Shown in pieces: positions 28,602 to 37,019 of a DNA stretch of 64,000 nt; the stretch's first letter is position 1, and each line of letters starts with the position of its first letter. The notes beneath the pieces are model-generated. The model had not been told where the DNA came from, did no database searches, and saw nothing but the letters and a program-made list of their open reading frames with translations. The stretch lies in contig JAEQMT010000023.1 in NCBI GenBank assembly GCA_016722945.1, forward strand, positions 186,001 through 250,000. The letters run 5' to 3'. The position numbers and the translations under genes were made by a program. This DNA is from Desulfofustis sp. PB-SRB1. Its GTDB lineage: Bacteria > Desulfobacterota > Desulfobulbia > Desulfobulbales > Desulfocapsaceae.

Positions 28602-29345
28602 TCAGAGGGAGTTGACCCGTTCGAGTTTGGCGGCGATATTTTCGATCCACTCTGAAGGCAAATCCAGCACCGATGATCGCAGCCGGTCCTGCCACCAGTT
28701 GTAGATATCCTGGAGGTCGGCATACTCGTAGCGATGCTCGACGAATTCGCCGTTTCTGCCGAAAAACAGCACCACGTCGATGGGGAAATCCACGTCCGAG
28801 GCACTGATCCTGGTTGAGTCAAACGCCAGACAGCCGACCTTGAGGGCAAAGAGCAGCGAATCTGTGTAGACCAGGGTACGATCCAGCACCGGTTTGCCGT
28901 AGCCCCGTTCGCCGATGATGTAGTAGGGGGTGTTGCGGCTGATTTCCACCCAGTTACCCTGGGGATAGACCAGGTAGAGTTTGTGGGAATTATCACCCTT
29001 GAACTTGCCGCCCACCAGGGCATGGATGTCGAAATTCAGCCCGCTCTCCACCAGAGAGGGCTTGTCCTCTTTCGAGACCTTGCGGATCTTCTCGGAAAAA
29101 TCGTTGACTACCTGATAGAGGCGATCGCATTCATCCAGCAGGTTGTCCTCGATGTCCTCTTCAAAGTAGGTTAGGGTTTTGTCCCGCACCGAGCGCAGGC
29201 CTGAGGTCATCACGAAAAACGAACCGCCGGCCACCGCCAGGGTCTTGATCTTACGGGCGGTGATAACCTCGTTACCCGAGGTTATCCTGGTGTCGGCAAT
29301 GCCGACGAGCCCCTCTTCTACTGATACGCCGAGACAAAAAGTCAT
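28602..29345 (-). CDS. Anbu, proteasome-type peptidase
   Basis: A 247-aa member of the Anbu (ancestral beta-subunit) branch of the proteasome/HslV Ntn-hydrolases. The N terminus MTFCLGV places Thr2 as the nucleophile after Met removal, with Asp in GIADTRITSG and Lys in TARKIKTLAV matching the catalytic Asp17 and Lys33 of the family. Its start overlaps the end of the alpha-E gene (ATGA), implying coupled translation. Anbu forms open helical oligomers; its natural substrate is not known. Confidence 0.9.
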   Translation of the reverse strand: MTFCLGVSVEEGLVGIADTRITSGNEVITARKIKTLAVAGGSFFVMTSGLRSVRDKTLTYFEEDIEDNLLDECDRLYQVVNDFSEKIRKVSKEDKPSLVESGLNFDIHALVGGKFKGDNSHKLYLVYPQGNWVEISRNTPYYIIGERGYGKPVLDRTLVYTDSLLFALKVGCLAFDSTRISASDVDFPIDVVLFFGRNGEFVEHRYEYADLQDIYNWWQDRLRSSVLDLPSEWIENIAAKLERVNSL

Positions 29346-30337
29346 GATTCGCTGGTTCCTGGTGATTGTTCAAGGTCGGAAGAAGGAGCGGTGCTGGTGG
29401 CGAAAAACGTGTTCTGGACGGCTTCGTCCATTCGGTTCATGCGCAGCTGCAACCGGTCGGTGAATTCATGCAGCCCCTGGGAGAAGACATCTTCAACGCT
29501 CTGAAAGGAAAGCTCGGCACAGAGCTGACCGATCACCTTTTCCGCCTCGTTGGAAAAATAGCCGATCCGGGTGCCGGTGATATCGTGCAGATATTTCTGC
29601 GCCTTGGTAAGGCAGTAGAGCACGGAACGGGGAAAACGGTGATCCATCAGCATGAATTTGGCCACGGTGGTGGGGGCAATTCTTCCATAGCGGTGGCGGT
29701 ACGCCTGGAAGCTCGAAGTTGCCTTTAACAGCGCCGCCCATTGTACCTCATCGATGATGGTTCCCACATCCTGTAAATGAGGCAGCAGGACAAAATATTT
29801 TACGTCGAGGATGCGCGAGGTCTTGTCGGCTCGCTCCAGCATCCGGCCCAGGTTGAAAAAGAGCCAGGCATCGTCATGATCCATGGCGTCATCCACCAGG
29901 CCGCTGAGGGTGAGGGTGCGCCGCTTCACCTCCTCGCAGAAGGTGTAGGGGTTGTTGAAAAGAGCGTCGGGCTGTTTGGCCTCTTTTTCCACGGTGTGGT
30001 AATAGACGTTGAGCAGCTCCCACATCTCAATGGGGATGAGATCACGCACCGCCAGACCGTTTTCCCGTGCCTTGCCCAGACATGATAAAATAGAGTTGTC
30101 ATACCCTTGATCGATGGTGAGAAAGGTGAGCACGTTTTTCTTGGTGTCGCGCTCGTAACGCTCGGTAAACACTTTCTGGTCGCCCGACACCGATACCAGC
30201 GCTGACCAGTGGCTCTGCTGCATGAGCGACAGATCCAGGGTCAGGTGCCAGTTGACGTCGAGAAAGCGGGCGATATTCTCCGCCCGTTCGATGTAGCGGC
30301 TCATCCAATAGAGTGAGTCGGCAACCCGGCTGAGCAT
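29342..30337 (-). CDS. Alpha-E domain protein
   Basis: A 331-aa all-helical protein of the alpha-E family, recognised by MLSRVADSLYWMSRYIERAEN at the N terminus and DVGTIIDEVQWAALL further on. Alpha-E proteins are almost always next to a circularly permuted ATP-grasp protein, as here, and are thought to assist peptide ligation. It is coupled to the Anbu gene by a 4-base overlap, and the ATP-grasp gene ends 24 bases upstream. Confidence 0.9.
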   Translation of the reverse strand: MLSRVADSLYWMSRYIERAENIARFLDVNWHLTLDLSLMQQSHWSALVSVSGDQKVFTERYERDTKKNVLTFLTIDQGYDNSILSCLGKARENGLAVRDLIPIEMWELLNVYYHTVEKEAKQPDALFNNPYTFCEEVKRRTLTLSGLVDDAMDHDDAWLFFNLGRMLERADKTSRILDVKYFVLLPHLQDVGTIIDEVQWAALLKATSSFQAYRHRYGRIAPTTVAKFMLMDHRFPRSVLYCLTKAQKYLHDITGTRIGYFSNEAEKVIGQLCAELSFQSVEDVFSQGLHEFTDRLQLRMNRMDEAVQNTFFATSTAPSSDLEQSPGTSES

Positions 30338-30361
30338 GATATGATCTCCGTTGTGAATCCG

Positions 30362-31798
30362 TTAATCGAGAACCCAGGTATCCTTGCTGCCGCCGCCCTG
30401 GGATGAGTTGACCACCAGTGAATCCTTGACCAATGCGACCCTGGTGAGACCGCCCGGCATCACCTTGATCTCCTTGCCGTAGAGGATATAGGGACGAAAA
30501 TCGATATGCCGGCCCTCGAAGTGATCACCCACCAGCACCGGCGCCCGTGAGAGGTTGACGATGGGCTGGGCGATGTAGTTACGCGGCCTGGCCTTGATGG
30601 CGGCGGCGAAGCTCTCCATTTGTTCGCTGGTTGCGGTTGGGCCGATCAGCATGCCGTAGCCGCCGCTCTCATTGGCGGCCTTAACCACCAGCTTGTTGAG
30701 GTTGGCCAGCACATGGTCGCGCTCTTTTTTCTCGGAGCAGAGATAGGTGGGCACGTTGTTCAGGATCGGGTCTTCGTCCAGGTAGTATTTGATGATTTTC
30801 GGGACATAGGCGTAGATCACCTTGTCATCGGCCACGCCGGTGCCCGGCGCATTGGCCAGTGTCACCCGGCCGGCCCGAAAGACATCCATGATACCCTTGA
30901 CGCCGAGCACTGACTCCGGGCGAAAGACCAGGGGATCGAGAAAATCCTCACCCACCCGCCGATAGATCACATCCACCCGTTTGAGCCCCTTGGTGGTGCG
31001 CATCATGACCTGATTGTCATGGACGATGAGATCACGCCCCTCCACCAGTTCCACCCCGGTCTGCATAGCAAGATAGGAGTGCTCATAGTAGGCCGAATTA
31101 TACATGCCCGGCGTCAAAATGGCGGCAGTGGTGGGCTTGGCGGTAGGCGGCGCCACCTCGAGCATCATGTTGAGCAACATGGTGGGGTAATCGTCCACCG
31201 GCCGGATATTTGACTGCTGAAACATCAGCGGCAGGGTGCGTTTGAGGATGCGCCGGTTGGCCAGCACGTAGGATACCCCGGAGGGTGAGCGGAGGTTGTC
31301 TTCCAACACGAAAAACTCACCTCTTTCATCGCGTACCAGATCGGTGCCGGTGACGTGGCACCAGACCCCAAGCGGCGGGTCGATACCCATGCATTCGGGA
31401 AAATATCCTTCCGCCGAATTGATCAGCTCGCCTGGAACAACCCCGTCTTTGACGATTTTCTGCTCATGGTAGACGTCATCGATAAAGAGATTGAGGGCAT
31501 GGATACGCTGTTTAAGGCCGCGCTCCAGACCCTCCCACTCGGTGCGCTCGATGATGCGGGGGATGATGTCAAAGGGAAATATCTTCTCGGTGCCCTCGGT
31601 GTGACCATACACTGTGAAGGTGATGCCCAGATCGTAAAAGGCCTGCTCGGCGGCCGCCTGCCTGGCCTCGATCTCTCCGGTGGGCAGTGACTCGATGCGA
31701 GTTTTTAACGCCGCATAGCCGTGGCGCGGGACTCCTTCGGGGGTAAACATCTCATCGAAAAAACCACCGGTCTCATAGTTGGTAAATTTCATTGGCAC
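30362..31798 (-). CDS. Circularly permuted ATP-grasp protein
   Basis: A 478-aa protein of the circularly permuted ATP-grasp type 2 family, predicted to ligate amino acids or peptides using ATP. Recognisable blocks are VTGTDLVRDERGEFFVLEDN, RSPSGVSYVLANRR, ANAPGTGVADDKVIYAYVP and VVKAANESGGYGMLIGP, the last providing the ATP-binding Lys and Gly-rich loop. It is the first gene of the four-gene minus-strand operon. A start at Met3 is equally possible. Confidence 0.9.
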   Translation of the reverse strand: MPMKFTNYETGGFFDEMFTPEGVPRHGYAALKTRIESLPTGEIEARQAAAEQAFYDLGITFTVYGHTEGTEKIFPFDIIPRIIERTEWEGLERGLKQRIHALNLFIDDVYHEQKIVKDGVVPGELINSAEGYFPECMGIDPPLGVWCHVTGTDLVRDERGEFFVLEDNLRSPSGVSYVLANRRILKRTLPLMFQQSNIRPVDDYPTMLLNMMLEVAPPTAKPTTAAILTPGMYNSAYYEHSYLAMQTGVELVEGRDLIVHDNQVMMRTTKGLKRVDVIYRRVGEDFLDPLVFRPESVLGVKGIMDVFRAGRVTLANAPGTGVADDKVIYAYVPKIIKYYLDEDPILNNVPTYLCSEKKERDHVLANLNKLVVKAANESGGYGMLIGPTATSEQMESFAAAIKARPRNYIAQPIVNLSRAPVLVGDHFEGRHIDFRPYILYGKEIKVMPGGLTRVALVKDSLVVNSSQGGGSKDTWVLD

Positions 31799-31916
31799 AC
31801 TTGTGGTTGATAGGTAAAGCTAAACCGTCGCGCGGGGTTCGTTGCGGGCTGCGTGGCGAGGTGGATAGTAGCAATACCATTATTTCCTGCTGGATTCAAG
31901 CCGCTCGTTATGTTGT

Positions 31917-32837
31917 GGGGTCAGGTCTTTTATTTTGGTGTTTTGCCGGGTTTTATTGTACCATCATTGTATGGCGCGACCACTTCGAATAGAATTTCCC
32001 GGCGCGGTGTATCATGTAAGTGCCCGTGGCAATAACCGGCAGGCTATTTTTTCAGGCGATAGCGATAAAGAGCTGTTTCTTTACATACTGCAACAAACGC
32101 TCAAGAGCCACAACGTCCTCTGTTTCGCCTACTGCCTGATGACAAACCATTATCACCTGATGATAGAGACTCCGGAAGGCAATCTCTCGCACTTTATGAA
32201 GCAGCTCAACGGCATGTACAGTCAACGGTACAACTATCAGAACCAGCGTGTCGGGCATCTATTTCAGGGTCGTTTCAAATCAATTGTTGTGGAGAAGCAG
32301 ACCTACCTGCTTGAACTGTGCCGCTACATCGTGCTTAACCCGGTTCGTGCGGGTATGGTTGCTCACCCAGGGAAATATCCTTACTCCAGCTATAATGATA
32401 CCGCCGGGGCAGCCGATGCGGCTGGTTTTCTTTCGATTGACTGGTTGCTTGCACAGTTTGGCAATAATCGGCACGAGGCTCAGGCCGAATATCGAAGTTT
32501 TGTTCAGGCGGGGCTGGAGGCTCAGTCACCCTGGAGAGATTTGCAGGGACAGTGCATCCTCGGCGATAAAGCATTTGTTGAACAATTGACTCCTTATACG
32601 GCCCGCGGCGGTGAAGTACGAGAGGTGCCGGTTTTTGCCAGAAACATCAACAGGCCGCAATTGTCGGAGATCTTTCCAGCGGAGATACGATCATCAAAGA
32701 GGATGCGCAACGAGGCTATGTATAAGGCTTATGCTGAGCATGGATACAAACAAAAGGAGATCAGTATTTTCTTGAATCTGCACTATTCCACCGTAAGCAA
32801 TATTCTGAAAAAACACCAAAATAAAAGACCTGACCCC
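31917..32837. mobile_element. REP-type element with perfect 28-bp inverted repeats
   Basis: The 28 bases at 31917-31944 (beginning GGGGTCAGGTCTTTTATTTT) are the exact reverse complement of 32810-32837. They bracket a REP-associated tyrosine transposase gene. The right repeat contains the last sense codons of the transposase and ends one base before the ATG of the thioesterase gene at 32839. No obvious target duplication is seen, in keeping with HUH/Y1 elements. Confidence 0.85.
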
Positions 32838-32864
32838 GATGGAAAAGATCGTTTTTCATCCTGA
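31971..32864 (+). CDS. REP-associated tyrosine transposase (IS200-like Y1)
   Basis: A 297-aa HUH-superfamily single-strand transposase. ATG 31971 starts MARPLRIEFPGAVYHV, the typical N terminus; the longer frame from 31935 is not expected. The metal-binding HUH pair is in MTNHYHLMIE and the catalytic Tyr is probably in CRYIVLNPVRAGM. The C terminus has a helix-turn-helix-like end (YKQKEISIFLNLHYSTVSNI). The frame runs through the right inverted repeat and 26 bases into the thioesterase gene, so its last ten or so residues are chance sequence. Confidence 0.9.
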   Translation: MARPLRIEFPGAVYHVSARGNNRQAIFSGDSDKELFLYILQQTLKSHNVLCFAYCLMTNHYHLMIETPEGNLSHFMKQLNGMYSQRYNYQNQRVGHLFQGRFKSIVVEKQTYLLELCRYIVLNPVRAGMVAHPGKYPYSSYNDTAGAADAAGFLSIDWLLAQFGNNRHEAQAEYRSFVQAGLEAQSPWRDLQGQCILGDKAFVEQLTPYTARGGEVREVPVFARNINRPQLSEIFPAEIRSSKRMRNEAMYKAYAEHGYKQKEISIFLNLHYSTVSNILKKHQNKRPDPDGKDRFSS

Positions 32865-33258
32865 GATTCACACCTATCATATCGATTTTGCCGGGCATGT
32901 GAGCAATATCGTCTACATCAAGTGGATGGAGATTGGTCGTCTCAAGCTTCTTGCCGCGGCGGGCATGGCGTTGGTGGATATCATGGCCGGAGATATCAGG
33001 CCGGTGCTGGCAAAAACCGAGATCACCTACAAAAGACCGCTCTATCTGGGGGATGTGGTGCGGGTGGAGCTGTGGATCGGTACGCTCAGGCAGACCTCGG
33101 CCGAAATGGTGTTTCGGATCTATCGAAACGACAATGAACTGGCTGCCAGAGCAACTCAAAACGGGCTCTTCGTCAGCGCCCGCACCCTGAAACCGTATCG
33201 CCTCAGCGCCGGGGAACGGGAGCTGTTTATCCCGTTTGTGCGGCAGGGTGCGGATTGA
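32839..33258 (+). CDS. 4HBT-type acyl-CoA thioesterase
   Basis: A 139-aa hot-dog-fold protein. YHIDFAGHVSNIVYIKWMEI carries the family catalytic Asp/His pattern (D-x-x-G-H-V-x-N-xx-Y). It probably hydrolyses an acyl-CoA. The ATG at 32839 is one base after the inverted repeat of the REP-type element, and no ribosome site is visible. Translation may be coupled to the transposase, whose stop (32864) overlaps this gene by 26 bases in another frame. The native upstream region has probably been displaced. Confidence 0.8.
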   Translation: MEKIVFHPEIHTYHIDFAGHVSNIVYIKWMEIGRLKLLAAAGMALVDIMAGDIRPVLAKTEITYKRPLYLGDVVRVELWIGTLRQTSAEMVFRIYRNDNELAARATQNGLFVSARTLKPYRLSAGERELFIPFVRQGAD

Positions 33259-33283
33259 TACCGACCACCACACCCCAAATAGG

Positions 33284-33312
33284 TTGCAAATCATTGCCGT
33301 TTTCCCTACAAT
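33284..33312 (+). promoter_or_regulatory. Sigma-70-type promoter of polyamine operon
   Basis: TTGCAA at 33284-33289 and TACAAT at 33307-33312 are separated by exactly 17 bases. They lie 43 bases before the GTG start of the arginine decarboxylase gene, on the same strand. The ribosome site GAGGAGA follows. Confidence 0.6.
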
Positions 33313-33354
33313 CGCCCGCTACTATCTTCACCAGACAGAGCAAGAGGAGAGATC

Positions 33355-33912
33355 GTGAACGGTATGGTTCCCACCAAGATGTTCTTTACCAAAGGTGTCG
33401 GCCATCACCTGAACAAGCTGCAGAGCTTTGAGATGGCGCTGCGTGAGGCGGGGGTGGAGAAATGCAACCTGGTGGCGGTGTCGTCGATCTTTCCGCCTGA
33501 TTGCCGCATTATCTCGAAAGAGGCCGGCATCAAACATCTGGTGCCGGGGCAGATCACCTACGTGGTAATGGCCAAGGAAAGTACCAACGAGCCCGGTCGC
33601 ATGGTCTCTACCGCCATCGGTCTGGCCCGGCCCAAGGACTCGAAACAGTACGGCTACATCAGCGAGCACCACGCCTTCGGCCATACCCAGCGAAAGGCGG
33701 CGGATTTTGCCGAGGATCTGGCCGCCACCATGCTCGCCACCACCCTGGGCATCGATCTTGATCTTGATAAGGCCTGGGACGAGCGTAAACAGGTCTACAA
33801 GATCGATCATCGGCGCAGTTTCGTCAGCCGCTCAATCGCCCAGACCGCACGGGGCCACAAGGACGGGCTGTACACCACGGTGGTGGCGCTGGCGGTAATG
33901 CTCTTTGAATAG
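33355..33912 (+). CDS. pdaD: Pyruvoyl-dependent arginine decarboxylase
   Basis: A 185-aa proenzyme that converts arginine to agmatine. It self-cleaves at a Ser-Ser bond to form the pyruvoyl group; the site is in NLVAVSSIFPPDC near residue 43, matching the archaeal enzyme's VSSI site. Other family motifs are TNEPGRMVSTAIGLA and YGYISEHHAFG. GTG 33355 is supported by AGAGGAGAG just upstream. First gene of a polyamine operon with a deoxyhypusine-synthase-like protein and agmatinase. Confidence 0.93.
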   Translation: MNGMVPTKMFFTKGVGHHLNKLQSFEMALREAGVEKCNLVAVSSIFPPDCRIISKEAGIKHLVPGQITYVVMAKESTNEPGRMVSTAIGLARPKDSKQYGYISEHHAFGHTQRKAADFAEDLAATMLATTLGIDLDLDKAWDERKQVYKIDHRRSFVSRSIAQTARGHKDGLYTTVVALAVMLFE

Positions 33913-33925
33913 AACCAATGGCAAG

Positions 33926-35011
33926 ATGAAAAAGAGCTGCTCTCAATTCAGCGGTTGCCCGGACATCGTGCCGCGGCGCATCACCGCGAACATGTCCATC
34001 GATGAGTTGGTGTCATTGATGGGCGCCACCTCCTTTGAAGCCCGCCGTGTCCACCGCGGCGCCCACCTTTTTGCTGATATGATCAACGAGGGCGATACCA
34101 TCTGGCTAGGCGTCGCCGGGGCCGGTATTGCCGGTGGCATGGGCGGTATGGTGATTTCGCTGATTGAGCATGGGTTTATCGATGTGATCTGCTCCACCGG
34201 GGCGCAGGTGTATCATGACCTGCATTTTGCCTTCGGCCTGCCGGTGAAGGCCATCAATCCGGCGGCCGACGATGATCTGCTGAGAGCGTCCGGCGACACC
34301 AGGATATATGATATCGGCATCCGTGATAAAGAAACCCTCGATGCCCAGGATGAGTTGATCAGGGCCTTCGTGCGTGATCGTTACCAGGAACTTGGTGGCA
34401 GCAATCTTGCCAGCTGGCGTTTTAACCATGAGTTGGGCAGTTGGGCGGCGGCTACGGCGCCGCACCCGGAACTCAGCTTTGTGGTGGCCGCCGCCAAAGC
34501 GGGGGTGCCGATCTTTTTCGATTCAGCCACCAACCACTCCATCGGCATGGTTCTGGCCCAGCTCAGCCTTGATGAGCATGCGGTGCAGATCTGTGCCCAT
34601 GATGATATCCTTGATTCGGCCGCACTCATGTTTTGCGCTGATAAAACCGGCTTTGTCGAGCTGGGCGGCGGCGGGCCGAAAAACTTCATCCAGCAGACCG
34701 CGCCGACCCTGGATCAGATGTTGGGCATAAAATTCGACGGCGCCGAACGGGGGTTGCAGATCGGCACCGCGGTTGAACGCGAGGGCAGTCTGTCCGGCTG
34801 CACCTTCGGCGAGGCGGTGACCTGGGGCAAATACAAAGAGGCCGATAGCAACCGGCTCATCCAGATCTGGGCCGAATACAGCCTGGTGTTACCGCTGTTA
34901 ACCGCCTCTGTCATCGATTCCTGCCCGGCCCGCCCCGCCACCCGGCTGGTGGAGCAGATCGACGCCCATCGCGATACCCTGCGGGCGGCCTATCGTGCAA
35001 AACATCCATAG
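33926..35011 (+). CDS. Deoxyhypusine synthase-like protein
   Basis: A 361-aa NAD-dependent enzyme of the deoxyhypusine synthase family. The catalytic Lys is retained (Lys302 in EAVTWGKYK), as are the NAD-binding GVAGAGIAGGMGGMV and the GGGGPKNF loop. Bacteria lack eIF5A, so bacterial members act on small amines; homospermidine synthesis from putrescine is a known activity in the family. Placed between arginine decarboxylase and agmatinase, it probably uses the putrescine they make. ATG 33926 is chosen; a TTG 21 bases upstream overlaps the previous stop. It overlaps the next gene by 17 bases. Confidence 0.85.
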   Translation: MKKSCSQFSGCPDIVPRRITANMSIDELVSLMGATSFEARRVHRGAHLFADMINEGDTIWLGVAGAGIAGGMGGMVISLIEHGFIDVICSTGAQVYHDLHFAFGLPVKAINPAADDDLLRASGDTRIYDIGIRDKETLDAQDELIRAFVRDRYQELGGSNLASWRFNHELGSWAAATAPHPELSFVVAAAKAGVPIFFDSATNHSIGMVLAQLSLDEHAVQICAHDDILDSAALMFCADKTGFVELGGGGPKNFIQQTAPTLDQMLGIKFDGAERGLQIGTAVEREGSLSGCTFGEAVTWGKYKEADSNRLIQIWAEYSLVLPLLTASVIDSCPARPATRLVEQIDAHRDTLRAAYRAKHP

Positions 35012-35870
35012 TCTTCAGTTTCTCGGAGCCGACACCCGCCACGGTGATCCTCATTCGGCCCGTTATCTGGTTCTTCCCATCCCGTATGAAGGGGGGGTGT
35101 CATATGGTACGGGAACGGCGGCGGCGCCCGAGGCGGTGCTGAGAAGCTCGGCGTATCTGGAACTATATGATGAAGTAGTGGACGACGAGCCCAGCCGGCA
35201 CGGTATTGTTACCCTGGCGCCACTAAGCGTGGAAGGTGATCATGAAACCGTGCATCGCTCTATTTATGAGCAGTGCAAGACCATTTTCAACAGAAACACA
35301 TTTCCGTGTATCATTGGTGGGGATCATTCCATCAGCAACCCTGTCTTTGGTGCCCTGCAAGAACTCTATCCCACCCTCTCCTGCGTACAGATCGACGCCC
35401 ATGCCGATTTGCGCGACCACTACGATGGCAGCCGCTTCAGCCACGCCTCGGTGATGGCGCGCATCCGCGAGCTGACGCCTGATGTGCTGCAGATCGGCAT
35501 ACGCAGTATGAGCAGGGAGGAGGCGGAGCTGATCAAGCAAGAGCATTTGGCAGTCTGTACCATGTATGGGTTCCGCGGTGGCGGCTATGACTGGCGGGCG
35601 GCGCTGGCATCGTTGCCGGATCCGCTCTATCTCAGCTTCGATGTGGACGCCATGGACTGGAGCGTGATCGCCTCCACCGGCACGCCGGAGCCGGGCGGCT
35701 TGAGCTGGGATGAGGCAATGGTGCTGCTGCATGCGATATTTAGCGAAAAAACGGTGGTGGGATGTGATATTGTTGAGCTTGCCGCCTCACCGACTGATCG
35801 TAACTCAGCTTTTGCGGTAGCCAAGCTGCTCTATAAAATGATCGGCCTGCACGCTGCCACGTTTACCTAA
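34995..35870 (+). CDS. speB: Agmatinase
   Basis: A 291-aa ureohydrolase that splits agmatine into putrescine and urea. Mn-binding motifs are GGDHSISNP, QIDAHADLRDHYDG and SFDVDAMDWS. A Gly-rich segment GGVSYGTGTAAAPEAVLRSS is typical of the N terminus. It overlaps the deoxyhypusine-synthase-like gene by 17 bases and directly uses the product of the pyruvoyl decarboxylase two genes upstream, so the three genes form an arginine-to-polyamine route. Confidence 0.93.
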   Translation: MQNIHSLQFLGADTRHGDPHSARYLVLPIPYEGGVSYGTGTAAAPEAVLRSSAYLELYDEVVDDEPSRHGIVTLAPLSVEGDHETVHRSIYEQCKTIFNRNTFPCIIGGDHSISNPVFGALQELYPTLSCVQIDAHADLRDHYDGSRFSHASVMARIRELTPDVLQIGIRSMSREEAELIKQEHLAVCTMYGFRGGGYDWRAALASLPDPLYLSFDVDAMDWSVIASTGTPEPGGLSWDEAMVLLHAIFSEKTVVGCDIVELAASPTDRNSAFAVAKLLYKMIGLHAATFT

Positions 35871-35882
35871 AGGAACGCATCC

Positions 35883-36785
35883 ATGGCCACCATAGTCTGC
35901 GTGGGGCTTGCCTGCCTTGACAATCTGTTCAGGGTTGCGAAACTGCCGGCGGGAGGCGGCAAGTTCTTTGCCGAAAAATATGTCGCCGCCCCGGGCGGGC
36001 CCGCCGCCACCGCCGCCATTACCGTATCGGCGCTGGGTCACGACGCTGTTTTCCTGGGACGGCTGGGCGATGATACGGCCGGCCACTCCTTGCTGGCGAC
36101 ATTATCCGGTACCGGGGTCGATACCAGTCATGTCCGCTTGCTGCCCGGCCACTGCTCACAGGTTTCATCGGTAGTCATTGATCACTTCGGTGAGCGTCAG
36201 ATCATTAACTTTTCTTCACCGCGTCTCGCCCCTGACCCCTCCTGGTTGCCCGCCGATATCATTGCATCCGCTGATTTTCTACTGGTTGACGTGCGCTGGC
36301 CGGAAGGCGCCAAAAAGGCGCTGGAGATAGCCGCCGCGGGCAATGTTGCGAGCCTCATAGACGCTGATCTGGCGCCCGTTGATACCAGCCCGTTGATTGG
36401 CCTGGCCAGCTATGCGGTGTTTAGTGAAGGAGGGTTGAGCCGCTATACCGGTACGTCCGCGATTGGTGAGGGGCTTTTCCGGGCACGGCAAAAGTCAGGG
36501 TGCTGGGTGGCGGTAACCGCGGGAGAGCAGGGGAGTTTCCGGCTTACCACCGATGGCGGGCTTGTTCGGTGTCCGGCGGCATCAGTAGATGTTGTCGATA
36601 CCTGCGGGGCCGGCGACGTCTATCACGGCGCTCTGGCGGTGGCACTTGTCGAACAGATGGAAATCGATGCGGCGATGCGCTTTGCCACCGTGGCCGCCGC
36701 CCTGAAATGCACCACTTTCGGCGGCAGCCTGGGGGTTGCCGATCGCGCCGTGGTGGATAGGTATCGTGCTGCCACAGGTCGGTGA
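35883..36785 (+). CDS. PfkB-family carbohydrate kinase
   Basis: A 300-aa ribokinase-like kinase. The N-terminal signature is GGPAATAAITVSALGHDAVF and the C-terminal ATP/anion-hole motif with catalytic Asp is DVVDTCGAGDVYHGAL. It probably phosphorylates a sugar or sugar-like ligand. It follows agmatinase by only 12 bases (ribosome site AAAGGA), yet its function fits the sugar cluster downstream better, with the isomerase 235 bases away. Substrate is unknown. Confidence 0.88.
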   Translation: MATIVCVGLACLDNLFRVAKLPAGGGKFFAEKYVAAPGGPAATAAITVSALGHDAVFLGRLGDDTAGHSLLATLSGTGVDTSHVRLLPGHCSQVSSVVIDHFGERQIINFSSPRLAPDPSWLPADIIASADFLLVDVRWPEGAKKALEIAAAGNVASLIDADLAPVDTSPLIGLASYAVFSEGGLSRYTGTSAIGEGLFRARQKSGCWVAVTAGEQGSFRLTTDGGLVRCPAASVDVVDTCGAGDVYHGALAVALVEQMEIDAAMRFATVAAALKCTTFGGSLGVADRAVVDRYRAATGR

Positions 36786-36811
36786 GATGTAGCCAATCCC
36801 TATAAAACATC

Positions 36812-36838
36812 GCAGACCCCGGTGGCGCCGGGGGCTGC
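36812..36838. terminator. GC-rich hairpin after the kinase gene
   Basis: GCAGACCCCGG pairs with CCGGGGGCTGC (one A-G mismatch) around a TGGCG loop, 27 bases after the kinase stop. It lacks a T-run on this strand, so it may act with Rho or only stabilise the 3' end. The rest of the 234-bp gap contains a TTGACA at 36919 without a matching -10 box. Confidence 0.4.
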
Positions 36839-37019
36839 CCATCAATCATGCAATCAAAAACAGACGACGCCGGACCATAGGCCGTCACCTTTAAAACCGG
36901 CCCAACGATGAAATAATATTGACATCAACTGGTGCTTATGTGAGTCTGGCGCCACTGTTTCACGCTTTCATCTAAAGGTAACGAGTGGGTAACGGGTATG
37001 CCCTGGGGGGTATGGCGAG

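Noticed and set aside
36919..36947. TTGACA before the isomerase gene as a promoter
   Set aside because: No -10 box is found at 16-18 bases spacing.
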